Shown piece after piece: positions 36,285 through 44,941 of a DNA stretch of 64,000 nucleotides (the stretch's first letter is position 1; the number at the start of each line of letters is the position of its first letter). Both the position numbers and the translations under genes were made by a program. Location: positions 34,858-98,857 of the IMG/VR virus record IMGVR_UViG_3300009181_000044, one strand, 5' to 3'. The DNA comes from a virus. Below the pieces are notes generated by a model. It was given only the letters and a program-made list of their open reading frames with translations. It had not been told where the DNA came from and searched no databases.

Positions 36285-38496
36285 CCCCAATATCTTGATC
36301 TACGCCAATAGGTGTGTTAGGGATTTCGCAACCCCATTCGTGTTGTGTGTTACGCTTTAGAATTTCGCAATACTCTTCAACACATTCGTCCTTAACTAGT
36401 GCTACAACTGAGTCATGTACAAGCATAAAGATTTTAGCATCTAGCCCTTTGGCTTTAACTTCATTAGCAGTAGCCATAGCACCAAGCAAATTAATATCAC
36501 TAGCGAGAGACTGAACTTCAGCATTAATTCCGCTACGAACTTCGTGAGCAGCAATACCTTTATCACTAGAAAATACATTAGGTAAACGACGCTTGCGACC
36601 AAAAAAGCTATAAGTATAGCCATTTGTTTCAATAAATGTTTTACGTTCATTTAGCCACTTCTTTAGTTTACTAAATTTATTAAAGTATGCTTTAATATCT
36701 TCACGTGCTTGTTCAACTGGATAAGGTTGACCGGTTGCTTTTGATACAGTCTGAGATACTTTATTAGCACCTGAACCGTATAAAATGCCAAAAGAAATAG
36801 CTTTAGCCGATTGACGCATACTACCGTATAGCTTTTTAACATCCTCAACTGCACAGGGTAAGCTAAACACCATTTTTGCAATAGTTGAGTGAAAGTCACC
36901 ACCACTAGAGAAAACTTGTTGTAGGTTTTTATCTCCTGATAGCACAGCAGCATAGTACATTTCTGCTGTGGTCAAGTCTTGCGAAACAATTTTATAACCT
37001 TCGATAGCTTTGATACAGCCTTTGATAATAGGATTGTCCCTAGGTATTTGCTGAGCATTAAACTTACCAGAACTACTGAGGCGACCGCTAGTGGTAAAGA
37101 TAAGATTAAAATTTGTACGAATTCTACCGTCTCTATCAATTTCTGGTAAAATCTTGGAAATGTAGGTATTTTGAATTTTGCCAAGTTGTCTTACCTTTAA
37201 AATTGCAGCTGGCAATGGGTGTTCTTCGGATAACTGCTCTAGGACTTCGGCATCGGTTGAGATTGCTCCTGTTGCTGTCTTTTTTCCAGTTGGTTGTAAA
37301 CCCAAATAATCGAACAAGACGACACGCAACTGCAAAACACTATTAGGATTAAAAATTTTACCAGTGTCTTTTTCAAACCGCTTAACTTCGTCAAACCCAT
37401 AAACAACTTCCTTTGCTTGTGCAATCTGCTCGTCTAAATACATGTTAGCAGCAGCCATGCGTTCTTTATCTACAGGAATACCTACTTCTTCCATGTCCAT
37501 TAGAAACAAGGTACCTGGAATTAAGATTTCTTTATAGACTTTTAGTAGATTACCGTTCTTCTGAACAATGGGCCAAAACTTTTGAAACAAGTCAAATGTT
37601 ACGGCAGTGTCAATAGAAGCATAACGGCTAATAACATCAAAAGGTATGAGATCATACGTAAAGTCGTCTTGTAAAATTCCGTTCTTTGCACAGTATTCTT
37701 TCTTAAACTCGTCCAATTCAGCATCATAGTCCCCATAGTCAGTATATTTAAGTGCCAGTTGTTTTAAACCATGACTATCAATTTCGTCTAGTACATAGTG
37801 CATAACCATAGTATCGTGTACTTGGTTACGATTAAAATCTATTCCAAAATGATATTTAATCATCTTGTAGTCAAATTTCATGTTGTGAAATATAGTAGAA
37901 AAATTACTTATAATTTCTTGCATTAAATCTAAACACTCGTCATCTAAGCAGTCTGTTAAGATGTATCTGCCATGCTTAGATTTATAACTCATGGAAATAC
38001 CAAGCACATATCCGTCTCTTGGATAAAGTGCTGTTGTTTCCGTATCCCAGGCAACATAGCCCTCGGCATTGGCTAAGACTTCTCTAAAGAATTCTTTTGC
38101 TTCTTCAGTATCGTCAATGCCTTTAAAATCACCAGTTACTAGTGGCTGTAGTGAGCCTTTCACATATTTGTGAATTCTATCTACAGCACGATCAAAGTCT
38201 GGTTTGCCTTCTGGTTTAAACGCTAGCATGGCCGGATTTGAGATAGCAATAAATTTATCTGCTACTAATTGGCCTGCCATGTTTGTAACTGAGGATACTT
38301 TTGCGTATTCTTTTGCGGCTTCTGCGCCCACTAAGATAACGTAATTATAAGGTTCTAAGTCTACTACCAAGTCTACGTCTTTTTTCAAGAGTTTGGTAAT
38401 TGGCTTAGAACTCATATGATAGTGATCGTACTCAAATTCAAAATACTCTGAATAGCGGGTACGATTTGGGGCTTTGTCAATAATTGCAATTTTCAT
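36217..38496 (-). CDS. Family A DNA polymerase with 3'-5' exonuclease
   Basis: A 759-residue PolA-type polymerase. Exonuclease motifs are WDTETTAL (~150), FHNMKFDYK and YASIDTA. Polymerase motif A is SQDLTTAEMYYAA, motif B RQSAKAISFGILYG (Phe at the 762-equivalent) and motif C VHDSVVAL, with Ser where most PolA have Glu. No 5' nuclease domain is fused; a separate one is encoded at 28616. The ATG at 38496 has GGAAAC 8 nt upstream. Confidence 0.93.
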   Translation of the reverse strand: MKIAIIDKAPNRTRYSEYFEFEYDHYHMSSKPITKLLKKDVDLVVDLEPYNYVILVGAEAAKEYAKVSSVTNMAGQLVADKFIAISNPAMLAFKPEGKPDFDRAVDRIHKYVKGSLQPLVTGDFKGIDDTEEAKEFFREVLANAEGYVAWDTETTALYPRDGYVLGISMSYKSKHGRYILTDCLDDECLDLMQEIISNFSTIFHNMKFDYKMIKYHFGIDFNRNQVHDTMVMHYVLDEIDSHGLKQLALKYTDYGDYDAELDEFKKEYCAKNGILQDDFTYDLIPFDVISRYASIDTAVTFDLFQKFWPIVQKNGNLLKVYKEILIPGTLFLMDMEEVGIPVDKERMAAANMYLDEQIAQAKEVVYGFDEVKRFEKDTGKIFNPNSVLQLRVVLFDYLGLQPTGKKTATGAISTDAEVLEQLSEEHPLPAAILKVRQLGKIQNTYISKILPEIDRDGRIRTNFNLIFTTSGRLSSSGKFNAQQIPRDNPIIKGCIKAIEGYKIVSQDLTTAEMYYAAVLSGDKNLQQVFSSGGDFHSTIAKMVFSLPCAVEDVKKLYGSMRQSAKAISFGILYGSGANKVSQTVSKATGQPYPVEQAREDIKAYFNKFSKLKKWLNERKTFIETNGYTYSFFGRKRRLPNVFSSDKGIAAHEVRSGINAEVQSLASDINLLGAMATANEVKAKGLDAKIFMLVHDSVVALVKDECVEEYCEILKRNTQHEWGCEIPNTPIGVDQDIGDDYSFGHFDEVYGVTGDNMARI

Positions 38497-38516
38497 AGTT
38501 GTTTCCATAATACTTT

Positions 38517-38545
38517 ATTATAGCGTATTTAGCTAATCTTTTCAA
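38517..38545 (-). promoter_or_regulatory. Sigma70 promoter
   Basis: TTGAAA, 17 bp and TATAAT on the - strand, immediately upstream of the polymerase gene. Confidence 0.82.
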
Positions 38546-38547
38546 GT

Positions 38548-39402
38548 TCATTTTGTTATATACTCAGCAGTAGAGTCTACATCTTCTTGCGACAATTCAC
38601 CTGGGTCTACGTCGTCCGGTAGTGTTATTATTTGCACTATAAAACCGCAATCTTCAATTAGTGGCTTTAGTAACTCACTAGCTTTTCTGCCTGCTTCATC
38701 ACCATCAAACATTAAATAAACGTGAGTAATGCCTTGTGCTTTAAAAGGCAACATTTTTTGTTTTGTTGAATTTTGAAGTGTGTTTGTACCAAAAGCACAT
38801 ATAACATTATGTAAGCCCTTGTCGTACAAATTTAACATATCAAAAATACCTTCAACAATTACCATAGACTTGTAGCCTGCTGGTAAATGACTAGGAAATA
38901 CTGGTATCTGAACTCCGCTTGGGTAGTTTAAATATCTAGGATTGCCGTTTGATAGGGTATGTCTACCTACAAAAACTACTGTTTTACCAGTTATGTCCTT
39001 GACGGGAAATATAATTCGGTCTTGTAGTTTTTCTACTTGATTTGTATAAAAAGCTCCAAAATACTTTAAAGTTTGTGGGCTAATGCCGCGAAACTGTTTG
39101 GTATAAGGCGTATATCCTGTAGGCAACTCTAAGTCTAGTCCAAAGTTTTTTAGTTCCGCTAATTTTTCTTTTAGTGCTGCTATTTTAAGTGGAATTGGAT
39201 TTGTAAATATGCCGTAGTATTTAAATATGTTCGTTTTAAACCCACAACTAAAACAATGAGCAATCCCACTTACTCTGTCAACTCGGAAACTAGGGTTTGA
39301 GTCTTCGTGCTCTGAGTTTAGGCATTTGATTAAGTAGTCACGACCAGATACTGTAAATGCCAAACTATTTTTATTTAAAATATCTAATACTGGATCACTC
39401 AT
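38548..39402 (-). CDS. DNA primase (DnaG-like, zinc finger plus TOPRIM)
   Basis: A 284-residue primase. Zinc-binding residues are in IKCLNSEHED and HCFSCGF (~residues 26-54), and the TOPRIM motif VIVEGIFDML is followed by LMFDGDEAGRKA. It is shorter than cellular DnaG and lacks a helicase-binding tail. Its gene is two places downstream of the DnaB-like helicase, which is the expected primosome arrangement. Confidence 0.9.
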   Translation of the reverse strand: MSDPVLDILNKNSLAFTVSGRDYLIKCLNSEHEDSNPSFRVDRVSGIAHCFSCGFKTNIFKYYGIFTNPIPLKIAALKEKLAELKNFGLDLELPTGYTPYTKQFRGISPQTLKYFGAFYTNQVEKLQDRIIFPVKDITGKTVVFVGRHTLSNGNPRYLNYPSGVQIPVFPSHLPAGYKSMVIVEGIFDMLNLYDKGLHNVICAFGTNTLQNSTKQKMLPFKAQGITHVYLMFDGDEAGRKASELLKPLIEDCGFIVQIITLPDDVDPGELSQEDVDSTAEYITK

Positions 39403-39602
39403 GTTACTACTTTACTTAATTGCCAACTGTGTACTTCTGCTAGTATGCCATCATCATAACGTACTGTTACGTTTGGCCAATATTTTTCTGCGTCATGTTT
39501 GTAAGTTTCTACAACAGCTTGTTTTCTGGTAGTACTTACATATACTAAATCCCCTACTACATATTCGATTCTACGACCATAAGGTACATTTTGATTATGC
39601 AT
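39399..39602 (-). CDS. Small protein between helicase and primase
   Basis: A 67-residue protein starting MHNQNVPYGRRIEYVVGDLVYV, with the form of a small SH3-like beta barrel (KQAVVETYKHD...VRYDDGILAEVHSW). The ATG at 39602 overlaps the helicase stop by 8 nt and the gene end overlaps the primase start. Possibly a nucleic-acid-binding accessory of the primosome; unproven. Confidence 0.6.
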   Translation of the reverse strand: MHNQNVPYGRRIEYVVGDLVYVSTTRKQAVVETYKHDAEKYWPNVTVRYDDGILAEVHSWQLSKVVT

Positions 39603-40983
39603 TCCAGGGTAAGTCAGATTGTGAATCATCTTGTTTTACCTGTTCTTTTGGTTTCTTACCAGCTTTCTTAATAACTTCCTTATCGGCAGGCCTGTCCACA
39701 GACTGTGGGCTAATGCGTAAGGTATCCCAATCGATCGGGCACGTAAATGCCATTTCCTTGCCGCCACGAATTTTCGTGGTTTCAAAGCTGATTGCGTTCG
39801 TTTCTTTATCGTGTGCTTCCATCGTAAGAGCAATGTCCGCCGCATCCAATATACCTTTTGCGAACCGTGCTTCTCCGGTTGCATCGATCTGGTATGGCGA
39901 AACCATAACAATTTCATATTTTCGTGCAAGATTTTTAAGTTTCTTTGATACTTCAATTTGTGGTTTCCAGTCAAACTGATCGCTTCCTTCTAGTACAATT
40001 TGATTTAGGTAATCAACAACCGCTACTTTTAGTTTATCACCAAATCTAGCTTTGGCTTTACCAATATGCAAGTCGATACTGCTTAGGGTTAAGTCTCTGT
40101 CATCAACAATAATCATTTGATTATCTTCTTTTAGCTGATGCTGTCTTACTAGGTTTTCTTCAAATTTAAACCTGTCTCTATGACGCATAAAGTCTAGTAC
40201 TGTTTGATCTGCGTCTTGAAACATATCTGCTCTGACTTTTACTACCCTAAGTATTTCATCGTCAGTTAGTTTATGCTGTTTGAGATTCTGGAGATTAACG
40301 TTAGCTAAAATTGCTAAGTTACGCTCCATTGTCTCCATTGCTGTCATTTCAATAGAGAAATAAATACTACTGTTACCAGACTGATATTGATTAACAAAGA
40401 TGTTGCTACTAGTAATAGATTTACCGGAGCCTCGTTTACCCCCAATGAGTATGAGTTCTTGGCGAGCAACACCACCAAGAACAGCGTCAAAAGTATTATT
40501 AAGGCCAAGATATACACGTTCTTTCTCCAAATCTTCTGGGTGACGAAACATCATTATGTCCGCCATTGTAAAAACTTTCTCACTAGTGTGAGTTTTTTCT
40601 TCTATTGTTAAGGCTATACTTGCTAAATTATCTTTTATTTCTGCGGAATCGTAAAGCGGTAGTTTGTCTACGAATTTGTCTAATAATTTTACGGTTTCAT
40701 TTTGTGTATACTGATCGATTAACGCATCTAGCGCAACCTCAGCTGAAACGTCAGGAACCTCAGTTAAACGGAGAGTTGCTAACGTCTTGGACGCCGGACC
40801 CTCCCTTAAGGTTAATTCTAGGTCATCAAATGACGGTATAGCGCTATACTTATCATAGTACTTATTTATTACGCTATACAAGGAAGAGTACGCAGCATCT
40901 AAAAATACTAACTTAAGCTTTGCCCAAATATCTAAGTTTCGCTCAGTTAATAATTTATTTAAGACTACTGCTGATGTATCCAA
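39595..40983 (-). CDS. Replicative DNA helicase (DnaB-like)
   Basis: A 462-residue RecA-fold hexameric helicase. An N-terminal helical domain covers residues 1-150, Walker A is GGKRGSGKSITSSN near 195, Walker B is KVAVVDYLNQI, and later come VSPYQIDATGEARFAKGI and TTKIRGGKE. The C-terminus is charged (KKPKEQVKQDDSQSDLPWNA) and may bind partners. It moves on the lagging strand with the phage primase. Confidence 0.92.
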   Translation of the reverse strand: MDTSAVVLNKLLTERNLDIWAKLKLVFLDAAYSSLYSVINKYYDKYSAIPSFDDLELTLREGPASKTLATLRLTEVPDVSAEVALDALIDQYTQNETVKLLDKFVDKLPLYDSAEIKDNLASIALTIEEKTHTSEKVFTMADIMMFRHPEDLEKERVYLGLNNTFDAVLGGVARQELILIGGKRGSGKSITSSNIFVNQYQSGNSSIYFSIEMTAMETMERNLAILANVNLQNLKQHKLTDDEILRVVKVRADMFQDADQTVLDFMRHRDRFKFEENLVRQHQLKEDNQMIIVDDRDLTLSSIDLHIGKAKARFGDKLKVAVVDYLNQIVLEGSDQFDWKPQIEVSKKLKNLARKYEIVMVSPYQIDATGEARFAKGILDAADIALTMEAHDKETNAISFETTKIRGGKEMAFTCPIDWDTLRISPQSVDRPADKEVIKKAGKKPKEQVKQDDSQSDLPWNA

Positions 40984-40985
40984 GG

Positions 40986-41285
40986 TTACCCTACTTTCGA
41001 TTCATTGTCTATAATAACTTGGTCAATAATTTCACTAATTTTATAAGTTATAGATTCTCTTAGCTTTTTTAAATCTTGTTGATAGGTTGCACCACTATCA
41101 TATAACAAACTTAATTGTTCGTGGGTTATAAGTTGCTGTAACCCAAAATAAATCTGGTCATAAGCCATAGTAGATTCAGGCGTAATATCTACTTGTACGG
41201 CTTTACCATAATTGTGCATTGCCTGTTTAACAACTTCCTCTACCGTAAAGGAGTCGTTATCGTGGTATGTTAATGTTACTTTCAT
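40986..41285 (-). CDS. Hypothetical protein upstream of helicase
   Basis: A 99-residue acidic, largely helical protein starting MKVTLTYHDNDSFTVEEVVKQAM. It ends one base before the helicase start region and follows a terminator, so it heads the primosome genes. A helicase-loader role is conceivable from position but there is no recognised motif. Confidence 0.6.
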   Translation of the reverse strand: MKVTLTYHDNDSFTVEEVVKQAMHNYGKAVQVDITPESTMAYDQIYFGLQQLITHEQLSLLYDSGATYQQDLKKLRESITYKISEIIDQVIIDNESKVG

Positions 41286-41302
41286 GTTACGACTCTACAA
41301 AG

Positions 41303-41338
41303 TAAAAAAGCTCGGAAGCTTTTATGGACTTCCGAGCT
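41303..41338 (-). terminator. Rho-independent terminator
   Basis: A 10-bp stem (AGCTCGGAAG / CTTCCGAGCT) with a 10-nt loop and a T6 tail on the - strand. It ends the transcript of the DNA-binding-repeat protein. Confidence 0.88.
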
Positions 41339-41356
41339 AAATAGTATTTATACTTA

Positions 41357-42106
41357 TTAAGCAGCTGCTTTAGCTTCAGCTTTAGCTTTTTTAGCTGCGC
41401 CATCATAGTCAGCAACTTTGATACCACGACGAGTAAGCAAAGTACGAAGACCACGTTCTGTTTTGTCAACAGAGGCTGCAATTTCAGCAACAGTCATAGT
41501 GCTGAGTTTGTCACCCAAAGCTGTAACTGGATCAATAGATTCCTTAGCATGAGATTGCTTTTGAGCAGGAATCTTAGAAATTTGACCTTTGCGTGTCAGG
41601 CTAAGAGCCTTACCACGAACTGAGGCAACAGTTTTATTCAATGCAGTTGCAATGTCTTCAATGAAACTACCAGCTTCTGCCATGTTGATGAACTTGGCTT
41701 CTTCTGCGTCACTGTAAGTACGAGCAACTTCAACTTTTTCAGCAGGCTTTACTGAACCAGTCAATTCTAAGGCAAGTAACTTACCTTGAATTTGTTTGGC
41801 AGTAAACTTGGCATCAGCGAAATGTTCAGCAATTTGTTTGTAGGTTAAGTTACCAGCGTTTGCATTTACGAAGTCAGCAAGATCAGTGCTTTCGTCGTGG
41901 GTAAATGCACTAGTTTTTTCTTTAGCTAGTGAAGCAACTTCACGGTCTAGTTGACGCAATTTAGAAGCAACAGAGCGAGTTGTGAACCCAAGAACTTCAG
42001 CAGCGTGTTCAACAGACTCTACGCTAACGGGGCTTGAGTTACCAACGATATTCAAAAGTTGGCTAACAGTGTCGTCAGACCATTTTTTAGTGGCTTTTTC
42101 AGTCAT
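41357..42106 (-). CDS. Putative DNA-binding protein with tandem SANT/HTH-like repeats
   Basis: A 249-residue protein with three or four degenerate ~50-residue helical repeats. Each starts with an aromatic (KKWSDD, SAFTHDE, RTYSDAEE) and has an IA...L.KS/TxxSVxxKL ending, as in Myb/SANT or HTH domains. A Lys/Ala-rich tail (AAKKAKAEAKAAA) closes it and suggests DNA association. The terminator after it suggests high expression. A nucleoid or transcription role is inferred. Confidence 0.6.
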   Translation of the reverse strand: MTEKATKKWSDDTVSQLLNIVGNSSPVSVESVEHAAEVLGFTTRSVASKLRQLDREVASLAKEKTSAFTHDESTDLADFVNANAGNLTYKQIAEHFADAKFTAKQIQGKLLALELTGSVKPAEKVEVARTYSDAEEAKFINMAEAGSFIEDIATALNKTVASVRGKALSLTRKGQISKIPAQKQSHAKESIDPVTALGDKLSTMTVAEIAASVDKTERGLRTLLTRRGIKVADYDGAAKKAKAEAKAAA

Positions 42107-42860
42107 TTTTATTTTCTTTCAAGAAATTATTTAAGTTTGTGATTATGGTTATTCCGAGGGACTCGGCTTTTTTGCGTTTTGTACTACCTTTATCTTCTTC
42201 ATCAACTAAATAGTCTGTGGTTTTTGTTACAGACTCTGTTGCCTTGTACCCTGCAACTTCCAGTGCTTTATGTGCTTCTGCTTTAGTTTTAAATGAAGAT
42301 AATTTTCCTGTAATGCAAATGGTTTTTAAATCCCCAGTTACAACAGAATTTTTCTGAGAACGAAATGTGAAAGGCAAAAACTCTCTCATTTCGATAAAAT
42401 CAGTTTCTAGCCAAGACAATAGGTTTTGTGTAACCTTTTCGCCCAAACCTGCTTGTTTACAAGTTTCCTGATTAATTTCGTCTATTGAATTAACAACAAG
42501 ACAAATTTTTGTTGAAGCAGTATTACCTACAAGAGGTATTGAAAAAGATGCTAGAATAGTGGCTAAATCGGCGGATTTAGATTTTTCAATTTCTAAAAGA
42601 AGTTTTTCTGCTACTTTTGTACTACCCACTGCTTCAACTACTTGGTCTTGATCTAGATAATACAATTCAGTAATATCCGCTAGACTAAGTTTTTCTACTG
42701 TACGAGCACCCATACCTTTAATAGAAAGCGTCTTACAGAAGTGTTCGAGCTTTTTATTTAGTTGAGCACCGCAAGCTGTGTTTCTACAAAAGAGCTGATC
42801 GTTGACCAGTTCTAAAGTATAATTACAGCAGGGGCATTCGGTTGGTATTTCGATTCTCAT
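42099..42860 (-). CDS. NAD+-dependent DNA ligase, C-terminal part (zinc finger, HhH, BRCT)
   Basis: A 253-residue protein matching the C-terminal half of bacterial LigA. A C4 zinc finger (CPCC...CRNTAC) lies at residues 8-30, then helix-hairpin-helix repeats (LSIKGMGARTVEKL, IPLVGNTASTK), then a BRCT domain from ~178 (KTICITGKLSSF). It lacks the nucleotidyltransferase domain, which is encoded separately at 42946. It has its own promoter at 42886. T5-like phages also encode a two-gene ligase. Confidence 0.85.
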   Translation of the reverse strand: MRIEIPTECPCCNYTLELVNDQLFCRNTACGAQLNKKLEHFCKTLSIKGMGARTVEKLSLADITELYYLDQDQVVEAVGSTKVAEKLLLEIEKSKSADLATILASFSIPLVGNTASTKICLVVNSIDEINQETCKQAGLGEKVTQNLLSWLETDFIEMREFLPFTFRSQKNSVVTGDLKTICITGKLSSFKTKAEAHKALEVAGYKATESVTKTTDYLVDEEDKGSTKRKKAESLGITIITNLNNFLKENKND

Positions 42861-42885
42861 AGTTTCATTATCAATTTATAAGTAT

Positions 42886-42914
42886 ATTATAACCGATTAA
42901 GGAGGCTTTATCAA
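42886..42914 (-). promoter_or_regulatory. Sigma70 promoter between ligase genes
   Basis: TTGATA, 17 bp and TATAAT on the - strand, lying in the 85-nt gap between the two ligase genes. Confidence 0.82.
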
Positions 42915-42945
42915 GTGTAAATTTTACTACCCTGACTTCGTCAAC

Positions 42946-43899
42946 CTACGCATCTACTTTATGCAAGATGCAAGGAATAATCTCACCAGAGCGAATTACT
43001 GCTACAGTGTCTCCGATTTGGAGATCCAGCATTTCAATAAAGCCAGGATTATTAAGAGTAGCTCTGGAGACCAAAGCATCACCAATATAAACAGGCTCTA
43101 GAATAGCTACTGGAGTAACTTTACCAGATTTACCAACTTGCCACTCAACTCCGATAAGTTTTGTTTCAACGTGTTCGGCTCGCTCTTTTCTTGCATAAGC
43201 GCCCCTGGGATGTTTAGCTGTATAGCCCATTTCGTAAAATGTTTTATTGTCATTTACGCGAAATACTACACCATCACAAGGATATATTTTGTCTAGATCA
43301 GCTTCGTTGATTACACTAAATCCAAAAGACTTTAAGTCTGACATATCTTGGTTAAAAGTAGAAGCAATGCTTGGCTGTATCCCATAAGCAAAGAAACTAA
43401 TTGCTCTAGTTTTAAACTCGTCTGTATTTTTTAGATTTAGTGCACCTGCTGCATAGTTTCGGGCATTCTCAATATTTTTAGGGGCTACGATTTCGCCTGT
43501 AATTTGGAATACTCCCTTAACAGGTATTTCATGAGGCACAAGTTTAGTAGCTAACAACTTGTCAGTAATTACCTGACCTTCTATGCCATCACCACGCGTA
43601 AGACCTCTAACAAGATTACCATCAACATACAGTAAGCTAATAGCTGCCCCGTCCAGCTTAGTACTAACAACAATGTCTCGAATACCTTCCAAAGGCCGTT
43701 TTTGATTTTCGTCTTCATAGTATTTTTGTAAGCTGTACATTTGATAAACATGACGCTCTACATTGCCGTGTTGTTTTGCACCCACAGCATTGTAGCCAAT
43801 TGACTCAGCCAATTGGTCAAACTGAGCATCACTAATTACTGGACTACCGGCATAGTATGCTCTTGAAGCAACATTTAGATATTGTTCTAGTTTATTCAT
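42946..43899 (-). CDS. NAD+-dependent DNA ligase, N-terminal part (adenylation and OB domains)
   Basis: A 317-residue protein. The Ia-type N-terminus has AYYAGSPVISDAQFD, the adenylation motif is STKLDGAAISL with active-site Lys ~105, then GDGIEGQVIT, DGVVFRVND, and an OB domain ending in EIIPCILHKVDA. The ATG at 43899 follows AGGCAGGA. It needs the 42099 protein for the zinc finger and HhH region. Confidence 0.9.
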   Translation of the reverse strand: MNKLEQYLNVASRAYYAGSPVISDAQFDQLAESIGYNAVGAKQHGNVERHVYQMYSLQKYYEDENQKRPLEGIRDIVVSTKLDGAAISLLYVDGNLVRGLTRGDGIEGQVITDKLLATKLVPHEIPVKGVFQITGEIVAPKNIENARNYAAGALNLKNTDEFKTRAISFFAYGIQPSIASTFNQDMSDLKSFGFSVINEADLDKIYPCDGVVFRVNDNKTFYEMGYTAKHPRGAYARKERAEHVETKLIGVEWQVGKSGKVTPVAILEPVYIGDALVSRATLNNPGFIEMLDLQIGDTVAVIRSGEIIPCILHKVDA

Positions 43900-43920
43900 T
43901 AATCCTGCCTTTAAATAATA

Positions 43921-43949
43921 ATTATACCAGTTTAGGGTCGGCATTACAA
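43921..43949 (-). promoter_or_regulatory. Sigma70 promoter
   Basis: TTGTAA, 17 bp and TATAAT on the - strand, overlapping the end of the PC4-like gene and driving the ligase gene. Confidence 0.7.
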
Positions 43950-44221
43950 GTCAATTTTTCTGAATAGTGACGGATAATATCTTCGCCTTCTGCTTTTGAG
44001 CATATGTCAAATAGTCCGTCTAACATTGCATAAATATTTTCTGTTGACGCAGGTATTGATACACCTTCTCGACTAGGTATCCACTCACCTTCATAACTTA
44101 AAAAGTACTTTCTAAGTTGTATATAAGTTGTTTCCCTAAAGTCATTAACTACTAAACGTACCTGGTAGCCTTTTTCTAGATTTTCTTCAATTAGTTTGTT
44201 GTATTGTATATTTGAATCCAT
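43922..44221 (-). CDS. PC4-like ssDNA-binding protein
   Basis: A 99-residue protein. Residues ~20-80 read as a PC4/Sub1 fold: QVRLVVNDFRETTYIQLRKYF, then EGEWIPSREGVSIPAS with the Trp-x-Pro-x-x-x-Gly turn, then a C-terminal helix (ENIYAMLDGLFDICSK). Phage T5 has a PC4 homologue linked to recombination-dependent replication. Dimeric ssDNA binding is inferred from the family. Confidence 0.65.
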   Translation of the reverse strand: MDSNIQYNKLIEENLEKGYQVRLVVNDFRETTYIQLRKYFLSYEGEWIPSREGVSIPASTENIYAMLDGLFDICSKAEGEDIIRHYSEKLTCNADPKLV

Positions 44222-44278
44222 TTAGGCTCCGGTAAACTTTTTAACTTTTAAAATTTTGCTGGTTTGGCGCCTGTGTTT

Positions 44279-44899
44279 TTATATGCGTACACCCAGCTGT
44301 CGTAGGTGCTCTAGGCTAGCTAGCTCTGTGGCTTCTTGATATGCATTTTGTTGCCATTTTTCTGCCAACAACCACACTCTGTAAATCCAGCCGTGCCGCT
44401 CGCTAAAAGACTCCGCATCAATTCTAGCGGTAGAGTCATATCGAGCACTATAAACTACTTCACCAACTTTAAATCGATCACGCACTGCACCTTCTGGGAT
44501 TAGTTCTGGTTTAAAGTAGCTGCTTCCAGGTACACGAATAGGTACTGAGTTAGTTTCTAGAATATTCTTGATGAATGTGCTACTACGAAATGTAGCTTTA
44601 GAGATTGCATCTACAGTTTCGCCCGCAAGGTATTCAGAAATAATGTAAACGCGTTCTTCGTCAGTTACTGGCTTGCCTCGTTTCTCTGCTCTGCGTTCAG
44701 CATTCCTACTTTGTTTCTTTTTCCAGTCTTCGATGATTGTTCCAAGCCTGGTCGTATTATATGCCATGCCAAGAATTTGGCAAGCATCTTTTTTAGTAAT
44801 TGCTTTCGCACCTTGTTCAGGCTCTAGCAGTTTAATGACTTTTGCTATATTAGCATCCGTCATCAATTCTTCTTCACTAGCTGATTTTTTTCTTGCCAT
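44279..44899 (-). CDS. Conserved phage protein, putative DNA-binding
   Basis: A 206-residue basic protein. The N-terminus (MARKKSASEEELMTDANIAKVI) leads to TKKDACQILGMAYNTTRL, which reads like a helix-turn-helix, then a Lys/Arg-rich linker and a second helical domain with ISEYLAGETVDAISKATF, and the C-terminal EVVYSARYDSTARIDAES domain. The whole layout is widespread in large aquatic phages. A regulatory or morphogenetic role is not established. Confidence 0.6.
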   Translation of the reverse strand: MARKKSASEEELMTDANIAKVIKLLEPEQGAKAITKKDACQILGMAYNTTRLGTIIEDWKKKQSRNAERRAEKRGKPVTDEERVYIISEYLAGETVDAISKATFRSSTFIKNILETNSVPIRVPGSSYFKPELIPEGAVRDRFKVGEVVYSARYDSTARIDAESFSERHGWIYRVWLLAEKWQQNAYQEATELASLEHLRQLGVRI

Positions 44900-44913
44900 A
44901 ATGCTTCTCCAAA

Positions 44914-44938
44914 AGAAAAAGGCGGCACTAGGCCGCCT
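44914..44938 (-). terminator. Rho-independent terminator
   Basis: Stem AGGCGGC / GCCGCCT with a 5-nt loop and a T run on the - strand, after the 44942 gene. Confidence 0.85.
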
Positions 44939-44941
44939 CGT

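Noticed and set aside
42099-43899. Ligase broken by frameshift
   Set aside because: Each half has its own start and the gap holds a good promoter; a two-gene ligase is known in T5-like phages.
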